Translations under genes and position numbers: made by a program
The notes under the pieces: model-generated
Told to the model about the DNA's origin: nothing
Database searches by the model: none
Seen by the model: the letters and a program-made list of their open reading frames with translations, nothing else
Shown: piece by piece, positions 1-4,804 of the stretch
How positions within the stretch are numbered: position 1 is the stretch's first letter
Layout: each line of letters starts with the position of its first letter
Assembly (NCBI GenBank): GCA_947589525.1
Contig: CANQAW010000026.1
Coordinates: forward strand, 1-13,296
DNA length: 13,296 nucleotides
Reading direction: 5' to 3'
From: Candidatus Gastranaerophilales bacterium
Lineage (GTDB): Bacteria; Cyanobacteriota; Vampirovibrionia; Gastranaerophilales; Gastranaerophilaceae

Positions 1-303
1 ATTTCCTTGTAAATCTTTTATATAAACTCTTTTATAAGAAAGTGTTTTAAAGTTAGTATCTTGTGAAATTACTTCAATTTTTGGAGCTTTTAAATCATTT
101 GTGATTATTTTTTCTTTGGGCAGAGATAAAATTTTTATTTCATAATCAGATGAATATTTTAAAATATCGTTTTTTGTTTGTTTTAAAACTTCGCCATAAA
201 TTTTATTATAAAGTTCATTTTCTTCTAAAACATAGCAATGAGCGCTGTTTATTGACATTAAAACAACGGTTAAAATTATTAGATTTTTAATTAACTTTCT
301 CAT
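1..303 (-). CDS. flgA: Flagellar P-ring assembly chaperone FlgA, N-terminal part (runs off the left edge)
   Basis: An ORF of 101 codons starts at 303 and is open at the window edge. The first ~23 residues (MRKLIKN, then a hydrophobic stretch ending NSAHC) look like a Sec signal peptide, which fits a periplasmic protein. The following region (VLEENELYNKIYGEVLKQ...) has no catalytic motif I can name. It starts 18 nt after the flgG stop, with an AAAAGGAT-type ribosome site just upstream. FlgA is the periplasmic chaperone that helps FlgI form the P ring, and flgA commonly follows flgG in Gram-negative flagellar operons. The call rests mainly on that gene order, the signal peptide and the overall look of the N-terminus. 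The diagnostic C-terminal SAF domain is outside the window. It could instead be another exported flagellar basal-body protein. Confidence 0.62.
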   Translation of the reverse strand, partial: MRKLIKNLIILTVVLMSINSAHCYVLEENELYNKIYGEVLKQTKNDILKYSSDYEIKILSLPKEKIITNDLKAPKIEVISQDTNFKTLSYKRVYIKDLQGN

Positions 304-321
304 TGTCATCCTTTTAAATCA

Positions 322-1107
322 TTAAACTATTTGATTTGTTTGCTGTAAGATATCAGAACTTGCCGTAATTACTTTGGAATTTGTTTCATAGGCACGTTCC
401 GTTTTGATTAATCCTATCAGTTCTTCTACCATTTGAACGTTAGAACCTTCTATAAAGCACTGTTCAATAGTTCCGTAGCCTTCTTCGCCTGCCGTTCCCT
501 GAAGAGGAGTTCCGGAAGCGTTTGTTTCTTTATATAAATTGTGTCCTATAGCTTTTAAGCCTGACGGGTTTTGAAATTTTACAAGCTGAATTTGACCGAG
601 CTGAGTTTGCTCCGAATTTGAACCGACCGAACAAGAAACAATCCCCGCTTGAGATACGACAATTTCATTGGCGTTAGAAGGAATTGTAATCGGGGGCTGT
701 AATTGATAACCGTCTGATGTTACCAGCTGTCCGTTTGCGTCCATTTGCCAAGCTCCGTCACGAGTGTAGGCAAAAGAACCGTCATCCAGCGTTATTTGGA
801 AAAATCCGTCCCCTGCTATTGCCATATCCAGAGTTCTATCCGTTGATTGAAGCGTTCCCGTCGTAAAAATTCTTGTAGTTGCCGAGGTTTTTGTACCGAG
901 ACCTACTTCAATACCTACGGGCTGGAAAGTTCCCTGTCCTGTTTGTGCGCCCGGGGTTCTTAAAGTTTGGCTTAGTAAATCTTGGAATTGCGCCCTTACT
1001 TTTTTATATCCGTATGTTGATAAGTTAGCAACATTGTTTGAAATAACGTCTAAGTTATTTTGCTGCGCTATCATACCTGTTGCTGCCGTTGTAAGTGCTC
1101 TTAACAT
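322..1107 (-). CDS. flgG: Flagellar distal rod protein FlgG
   Basis: The 261 residues match the usual FlgG length (~260). The N-terminus MLRALTTAATGMIAQQNNLD leads into the rod-protein signature ISNNVANLSTYGYKK (about 22-36). The FlgG hallmarks follow: FQDLLSQTLRTPGAQ, then GIEVGLGTKT (~65-74) and LDMAIAGDGFFQI (~93-105). The C-terminus (EGSNVQMVEELIGLIKTERA and on to DILQQTNQIV) is the classic coiled-coil partner helix. FlgG builds the distal rod through the periplasm, and is exported by the flagellar type III apparatus without a cleaved signal. The ribosome site AAGGAG overlaps the flgF stop codon (TAAGGAG), so it is probably translated together with flgF. flgA follows after 18 nt. FlhP-type naming is used in Firmicutes, but the neighbours here favour FlgG. 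Confidence 0.96.
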   Translation of the reverse strand: MLRALTTAATGMIAQQNNLDVISNNVANLSTYGYKKVRAQFQDLLSQTLRTPGAQTGQGTFQPVGIEVGLGTKTSATTRIFTTGTLQSTDRTLDMAIAGDGFFQITLDDGSFAYTRDGAWQMDANGQLVTSDGYQLQPPITIPSNANEIVVSQAGIVSCSVGSNSEQTQLGQIQLVKFQNPSGLKAIGHNLYKETNASGTPLQGTAGEEGYGTIEQCFIEGSNVQMVEELIGLIKTERAYETNSKVITASSDILQQTNQIV

Positions 1108-1124
1108 TTTATTTTATTATCTCC

Positions 1125-1982
1125 TTATCTGGTAATGTTACCTATATTTATTGCCTGACCGACTGTTTCGCTTTGTCGTCTTAAAATTGTACTCATTGCT
1201 TCATACCCTCTTGAAACATTGATTGTATTTAACATTTCAGAAATAGTATTAGCGTTTGACATTTCAACCATGCCCTGTTGAAGCGAAAATTCTCCGTCCG
1301 ATAATGTGTGAAGCCCTGCATCCTGCCCGTATATTGGAAGATATTTTCCCTGTCCTATAATTGAAACTTTTGTTTTATCATAGAAGTCGCAGACCTGAAT
1401 TTTTTGAAGAATTGTTTGATATCCCGCGTCATTTAATTGAATTTGACCGTTTTCTCCTATGATTAAATCTTCGGTTAAATCCATTCTGTTCATTTCGTTT
1501 AAATCTTGGGCTTCTCTGTCTCTTGTTATTCTTATTCTTTTGTTTTCGATATCCATAATGTAATCGCCCTGCGAATTAACAAGATAGTTGTCTGTTGTAA
1601 GGTGAAAATCCCCTATTCTTTGGTAATAATAATCTTTTTCTCTGTAAGGTGCGTTATCGGGGATTTCTTTTAATCTGACTTTAAAAAATCCGTCTCCGTG
1701 AAAAGCGACATCCATTTTATTTCCGGTTTCCGATAATCCGCCTTGAGTAAAATCAATGTAGGTTCTGTCGTACTTTGCGCCGTTGCTTAATTTTCCGACG
1801 GTTTTTACTCTGCCTTGCAAATCTTTTGTTTGAACATCTGCGCTCATAACATCTCTGAAGGTTATATTTGTTTTTTTGAAGCCGTCCGTTGTAACGTTAG
1901 CTACATTGTGCGCCGTTACATCTTCAAAATCTATCATCGCCTGCATACCTCTTGCGATAGCGCCCATACCTCTTGTTATCAT
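1125..1982 (-). CDS. flgF: Flagellar proximal rod protein FlgF
   Basis: A 285-residue member of the flagellar rod/hook family. The N-terminal rod motif is FEDVTAHNVANVTTDGFKK (~19-37). The central KMDVAFHGDGFFKV segment is equivalent to DMAIAGDGFF in FlgG. The C-terminal helix is MVEMSNANTISEMLNTINVS and on to GQAINIGNITR. The paralogue just downstream is the clearer FlgG, so this one is FlgF, which forms part of the proximal rod. It is somewhat longer than typical FlgF (~245-250); the extra residues lie in a charged middle section (~105-170, rich in D, E, R and Y). Its ATG overlaps the TGA of the upstream transglycosylase (ATGA, 1979-1982), and GAGG sits 8 nt before the ATG. This is strong evidence of a single operon with coupled translation. 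Exported by the flagellar type III system. Confidence 0.9.
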   Translation of the reverse strand: MITRGMGAIARGMQAMIDFEDVTAHNVANVTTDGFKKTNITFRDVMSADVQTKDLQGRVKTVGKLSNGAKYDRTYIDFTQGGLSETGNKMDVAFHGDGFFKVRLKEIPDNAPYREKDYYYQRIGDFHLTTDNYLVNSQGDYIMDIENKRIRITRDREAQDLNEMNRMDLTEDLIIGENGQIQLNDAGYQTILQKIQVCDFYDKTKVSIIGQGKYLPIYGQDAGLHTLSDGEFSLQQGMVEMSNANTISEMLNTINVSRGYEAMSTILRRQSETVGQAINIGNITR

Positions 1983-2746
1983 AATTGCACCTCGTTAAAT
2001 TTATCATAAGAAGCCATTATGTTTTTGATGTAGTTTTGAGTTTCCTTGTAGGGAGGCACTCCCCCGTATTTTTTAACTGCGCCCGAGCCTGCGTTATAAG
2101 CGGCAAGAGCAAGCTCTTTGTTTCCGTTATAATTATTTAAAAGATTTTTTAAATATTTAACCCCGCCCTCTATATTTTCTCTCGGGTTATAAGCGTCAAT
2201 TACTCCAAGGCTTTTTGCCGTTTGCGGCATTAACTGCATTAAACCCATTGCGCCTTTTTTGCTTGTTGCGTTTGGTTTAAAGCCTGATTCTTGTTTTATT
2301 ATTGCTTTTATAAAGTTTGAATCCACATCATATTTGTCTGCAAAAATATCAATAATATCATCAATATTTTCTGTTTTCGGAGCAAGCGAAATTTTAGGCT
2401 TAAGGTTCAGAGGGCTTTTTTTGAGTTCTTCTTTTTCTAAAAACTCCAAATCTTCAACTTCAACGGGTTTTTCAACAGGTTCAAGCGTTTGCGAAGCTTT
2501 CGGCTTTTCAATATCCGTTTGAGAACCGATATGTTCAATTGCGGGAGTTTCTTCTTTTTTTTCTTCCTTCGGCGCTTCTTTAATTTTTGCATCCAGTATT
2601 GTGCTGAAATCCTCATTTTGCTCCTGCGGAGTTTCAACCCGAGCGTTTTGATAGTTTGCAACCCTTTCGAGTGCATACAGGTTGCTTTCTATTGCACTAA
2701 TTCTTGCAAGTGTTAAATTAAGGCCTGAAGCTACGCCTTGAACCAT
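1979..2746 (-). CDS. Lytic transglycosylase (SLT domain), probably flagellar rod-associated
   Basis: I place the start at 2746 (255 aa), not at the upstream in-frame ATG at 2830. AAGAGG lies 6 nt before the 2746 ATG, and the extra 28 codons cover promoter-like palindromes. The C-terminal third is a family-1 lytic transglycosylase: IIKQESGFKPNA with the catalytic Glu at ~153, GAMGLMQLMPQTAKSLGV (~165-182), AAYNAGSGAVKKYGG (~215-229). These enzymes cleave the MurNAc-GlcNAc bond of peptidoglycan. The middle (~35-122) is a Glu/Lys/Pro-rich, low-complexity linker. The N-terminus (MVQGVASG, then LARISAIESNLYAL) resembles the short helix found in flagellum-linked transglycosylases. There is no Sec signal peptide. 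First gene of the flgF-flgG operon, so the likely job is opening the wall for the rod, as the hydrolase domain of FlgJ does elsewhere; that role is inference. Confidence 0.88.
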   Translation of the reverse strand: MVQGVASGLNLTLARISAIESNLYALERVANYQNARVETPQEQNEDFSTILDAKIKEAPKEEKKEETPAIEHIGSQTDIEKPKASQTLEPVEKPVEVEDLEFLEKEELKKSPLNLKPKISLAPKTENIDDIIDIFADKYDVDSNFIKAIIKQESGFKPNATSKKGAMGLMQLMPQTAKSLGVIDAYNPRENIEGGVKYLKNLLNNYNGNKELALAAYNAGSGAVKKYGGVPPYKETQNYIKNIMASYDKFNEVQL

Positions 2747-2752
2747 ATAAAA

Positions 2753-2758
2753 CCTCTT
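2753..2758 (-). promoter_or_regulatory. Ribosome binding site that sets the transglycosylase start
   Basis: On the minus strand AAGAGG ends 6 nt before the ATG at 2746. No comparable site precedes the upstream in-frame ATGs (2830, 2827). This is the main reason for choosing the shorter protein. Confidence 0.7.
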
Positions 2759-2771
2759 ACCATCGTCCAGT

Positions 2772-2812
2772 TTTATAGATATACTATCTACAACAATAAT
2801 ATAGACTATATT
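2772..2812 (-). promoter_or_regulatory. Promoter region of the flagellar operon with two palindromes
   Basis: A -10 like TATAAA (2777-2772, minus strand) lies 25 nt before the chosen ATG, leaving room for a short leader with the ribosome site. No good -35 is visible (best TTATTG with a 16-nt spacer). Two perfect inverted repeats lie here: TAGATA-TAC-TATCTA at 2776-2790, overlapping the -10, and AATATAG-A-CTATATT at 2798-2812, about where a -35 would be. Their centres are 22 bp apart, near two helical turns, as expected for paired operators. I see no sigma-28 type TAAA...GCCGATAA promoter. Confidence 0.4.
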
Positions 2813-2947
2813 ATAAGCTTGACTCATCAATCAAAAGATGTATTTTCATTTAAAAAGTAAATCTTAAGATTTAGCCGTTATGAAATATATTAAAAATTGC
2901 CGTTTCGGGTAATACAAATTTAACTATTAAAAAGTTAATTTTATGAT

Positions 2948-3577
2948 ATGGAAAAAATTTTAGATAAAGCAGAAGAAATAATTGACGAAAACGAAAAAGT
3001 AATCGCAAATATTCTGCATGATGTTAAAAGTCCTCTATACAGTATTAAAATCGCACTTCAAAACAAACTTGACAGCGAGCTTCATAAGGATATATTTGAA
3101 ACAACGCTTGAAATTATTAAATATATTGAAAATTTTCTTGTTAATTACAGCTTTAAATGCGCAAAATTTGAAAATAAAATAACCTCTTGCGATATAAAGG
3201 ATTTAATCAATAAAAAAATTGAAAATTATAAATACATATTTATAAACAAAAATATTCATATAGATATCCTTGCGCAGGAAAATTGTTACTTTGTTGATAA
3301 TATTGAAATATTTCTCTCAAGTATTATCGGAAATATAATTTCAAACATAGCTTTCCATGCAAGCGATAATAACGAAGCCTGTATTGAACTGCAAAAGAAA
3401 AATAACTGCGTTGTAGCGGTATTTCAAAATAATTATGACAGAATTCAAGAGGATTTTAACTTGGGTTTAAATTTTTGCAAAAAGCTTGCGCAAGAAACCA
3501 AAACCGATATTAAATATTCAAAAACCAACGATACCGTAAAAGTCTGCTTGAAAATTCCGAATATTAAAAAAATCTGA
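2948..3577 (+). CDS. Histidine-kinase-like protein with degenerate ATP-binding domain (possible phosphotransferase)
   Basis: A soluble 209-residue protein with no membrane segment, sensor domain or receiver domain. Residues 17-40 carry an H-box, VIANILHDVKSPLYSIKIAL, with the phospho-acceptor His at 24 and the HDxKSP pattern of HisKA domains. A second long helix (~47-66) completes a two-helix dimer hairpin. The C-terminal part resembles a shrunken HATPase_c domain: an N-box-like SSIIGNIISNIAFHA (~124-138), then QNNYDRI (160-166) where the ATP-binding DxGxG (G1) should be, and NLGLNFCKKLA (~171-181) in place of the G2 box, with no ATP lid between. The catalytic domain therefore looks unable to bind ATP. 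Spo0B and ChpT are known proteins built this way that pass phosphate between response regulators; similar function here is inference. There is no clear Shine-Dalgarno; a TAATTT -10-like hexamer ends 6 nt before the ATG. The next gene is a sigma factor on the same strand, after 240 nt. Confidence 0.72.
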   Translation: MEKILDKAEEIIDENEKVIANILHDVKSPLYSIKIALQNKLDSELHKDIFETTLEIIKYIENFLVNYSFKCAKFENKITSCDIKDLINKKIENYKYIFINKNIHIDILAQENCYFVDNIEIFLSSIIGNIISNIAFHASDNNEACIELQKKNNCVVAVFQNNYDRIQEDFNLGLNFCKKLAQETKTDIKYSKTNDTVKVCLKIPNIKKI

Positions 3578-3615
3578 AAAGTTACAAAATTTACGTAATA
3601 TTTCTAAACAATTCA

Positions 3616-3645
3616 GCCCGTTTCCCCCTGTTTACGGCCTTTTTA
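3616..3645 (+). terminator. Possible weak terminator after the kinase-like gene
   Basis: GCCCGT and ACGGCC can pair with one mismatch around a 12-nt loop, followed by TTTTT. It lies 39 nt past the stop codon. The stem is short, so it is only a candidate. Confidence 0.35.
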
Positions 3646-3656
3646 TATTTTAAGAA

Positions 3657-3707
3657 TTGTTAAGCCGAGATGAGTTTTTTAAAACTCTTCTTAATATTTC
3701 TTAACAA
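3657..3707. repeat. Nested inverted repeats upstream of the sigma factor gene
   Basis: The outer arms TTGTTAAG (3657-3664) and CTTAACAA (3700-3707) are perfect reverse complements. Inside them lie GAGTTTT (3672-3678) and AAAACTC (3681-3687), also perfect, separated by TT. The structure ends 5 nt before the predicted -35 of the sigma gene, so it may be a protein-binding region or an RNA hairpin at the end of the upstream transcript. Confidence 0.45.
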
Positions 3708-3712
3708 CATGA

Positions 3713-3741
3713 TTGAAATATATATCACTAAATGATATATT
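3713..3741 (+). promoter_or_regulatory. Sigma-70 type promoter of the sigma factor gene with an embedded palindrome
   Basis: TTGAAA (3713-3718), a 17-nt spacer and TATATT (3736-3741) form a near-consensus promoter. The predicted RNA start is near 3748, giving a leader of about 70 nt. A perfect inverted repeat ATATATCA-CTAAA-TGATATAT (3720-3740) fills the spacer and most of the -10. A protein bound there would block polymerase, so it is a candidate repressor operator. Confidence 0.55.
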
Positions 3742-3817
3742 AAATATATACGATAGATATCAACCCATTAAAATATTGGCTAGTGTTAGTAAATGATTGT
3801 GTTAAAAAGGGGCATTT

Positions 3818-4597
3818 ATGAAAAAATCCAAGATTTTTGCAAACGAAATCGAGCTGATTTTAAAAGCTCAACAAGGCGATATTCACAGCCGTAATCAAAT
3901 TATTGAAAAAAACTTAAAGTTAATTGAAAAAATTGCACAAAAATCAATTCAAACCTCGACTCTTACTAAGTCAGACCTTGTTCAAGAAGGAATTTTCGGT
4001 CTTTTAACGGCACTTGAAAAATATAACCCTTCTTTGGGTTTTAAATTTTCGACTTATGCGCTTTGGTGGATAAGACAAGCTATGTTTAAAGCAATTTCCC
4101 AGCAGTCTTATGCTTATAATATCCCTGTTTATGTTCAAGAAACGCTTTCCCGTTTTAATAAGACAAAACAGGAAATGGAAAGAATTGAACAAAAAGAAGT
4201 TTCCGTTAAAGAGGTTGCGGATAAATTATCCATTTCGCAAGAAAAAATAGACACTTTTTTAAACGCTTACACAAGAGCTTTGTCTTTAGAAAGCGCAGTT
4301 GTTTTAAGCGGAAACAAAGAAATGAGTTTTGCCGATATTATAGAAGACGAAAAACAAAATGTTGAAAACACGGTATGCGCTCTTGAACTTAAAAGCCAAA
4401 TTAAAAATGCGCTTGAAAATTTGAAAGAAAAAGAAAAAACAGTTATTATCTCCAGATTTGGGCTTGAAGATAACGATAAAAAGACTCTTGAAGAAATCGG
4501 CAATTCTTTCGGAGTTACCAAAGAATGTATAAGACAGATTGAAAAAAGAGCACTTAATAAGCTTGCGCTATATTTTTCCGATTGTTCCTGCGCATAA
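3818..4597 (+). CDS. RNA polymerase sigma factor, sigma-70 family (RpoD-like, no region 1.1)
   Basis: A 259-residue sigma factor that redirects RNA polymerase to a subset of promoters. Region 2 runs about 30-100: DLVQEGIFGLLTALEKYNPS (53-72), then GFKFSTYALWWIRQAMFKAI (74-93), the latter carrying the -10 recognition and melting residues. Region 3 follows with VKEVADKLSISQEKI (~130-144). Region 4 (~196-250) ends with the helix-turn-helix TLEEIGNSFGVTKECIRQIE (223-242) that reads the -35. The WWIRQA and IPVYVQE motifs are of housekeeping/RpoS type, not the flagellar FliA type. One base-reading arginine of the family pattern TRERIRQI is Cys here (TKECIRQI). It lacks region 1.1, so it is a group 2/3 alternative factor. 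AAGGGG lies 5 nt before the ATG. Upstream are a good promoter with an operator-like palindrome and the kinase-like gene, a possible regulator. Confidence 0.9.
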   Translation: MKKSKIFANEIELILKAQQGDIHSRNQIIEKNLKLIEKIAQKSIQTSTLTKSDLVQEGIFGLLTALEKYNPSLGFKFSTYALWWIRQAMFKAISQQSYAYNIPVYVQETLSRFNKTKQEMERIEQKEVSVKEVADKLSISQEKIDTFLNAYTRALSLESAVVLSGNKEMSFADIIEDEKQNVENTVCALELKSQIKNALENLKEKEKTVIISRFGLEDNDKKTLEEIGNSFGVTKECIRQIEKRALNKLALYFSDCSCA

Positions 4598-4603
4598 GAA
4601 TAA

Positions 4604-4632
4604 TTGACAAAATTCCAATTTTAAGATAATCT
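4604..4632 (+). promoter_or_regulatory. Promoter for the small leader transcript
   Basis: A perfect -35 TTGACA (4604-4609) begins 6 nt after the sigma gene stop. A 17-nt spacer leads to TAATCT (4627-4632); GATAAT (4625-4630) is a better hexamer but only 15 nt away. Either predicts an RNA start at about 4637-4639, right at the ATG of the small ORF. Confidence 0.5.
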
Positions 4633-4638
4633 TTCTTT

Positions 4639-4725
4639 ATGCAAATCAGTTTAAATCTTATGATGTATAGCGAAATGTTGATGCAAGGCAAATTGTCAGG
4701 CATGAATTATTTTGTTTCGATTTAG
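4639..4725 (+). CDS. Methionine-rich 28-residue small ORF (leader peptide or part of a small RNA)
   Basis: ATG at 4639 to TAG at 4723-4725 encodes 28 residues, 6 of them Met (at 1, 8, 9, 13, 15 and 22), starting MQISLNLMMYSEM. No ribosome site is visible, but the promoter places the RNA start almost at the ATG, so leaderless translation is possible. The ORF contains GTCAGGCAT (4695-4703), which is complementary to the left arm of the terminator at 4747-4761. A translated ORF that can pair with the following terminator, 20 nt before the next gene's ATG, is the layout of an attenuation leader. It could equally be a ~140-nt non-coding small RNA with its own terminator, or a chance ORF. No homologue is known to me. 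Confidence 0.4.
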   Translation: MQISLNLMMYSEMLMQGKLSGMNYFVSI

Positions 4726-4746
4726 ATTTGAATTAAAATAGTTTTT

Positions 4747-4778
4747 AAAAATGCCTGACTTAAGTCAGGCATTTTTTT
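4747..4778 (+). terminator. Strong palindromic terminator, possible attenuator
   Basis: AAAAATGCCTGACTT and AAGTCAGGCATTTTT form a perfect 30-nt palindrome (4747-4776), followed by more T (to 4778). The RNA hairpin would have a ~13-bp stem with a TTAA loop. A-rich on one side and T-rich on the other, it could work in both directions. It may end the sigma gene transcript, a small RNA, or act as an attenuator for the 450-aa gene, because GTCAGGCAT at 4695-4703 can pair with the left arm. Confidence 0.9.
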
Positions 4779-4804
4779 ATTGAATTATCTTAAAAAGGAA
4801 AATT

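Noticed and set aside
1125..1982. Hook protein FlgE or Firmicutes-type FlhO
   Set aside because: Too short for FlgE; the flgG and flgA neighbours fit FlgF better.
2259..2716. Open frames on the plus strand and an alternate minus frame through the Glu/Lys-rich linker
   Set aside because: They are produced by the low-complexity codons of the transglycosylase linker; no ribosome sites and no sensible protein sequence.
2747..2830. Upstream extension of the transglycosylase to ATG 2830 (28 more residues)
   Set aside because: No ribosome site precedes it, the residues do not look like a signal peptide, and the DNA holds promoter-like palindromes. AAGAGG favours the ATG at 2746.
3818..4597. Flagellar sigma factor FliA
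   Set aside because: Region 2 has WWIRQA and IPVYVQE of the RpoD/RpoS type, not the FliA-type motifs, and no sigma-28 promoter is seen at the flagellar operon.
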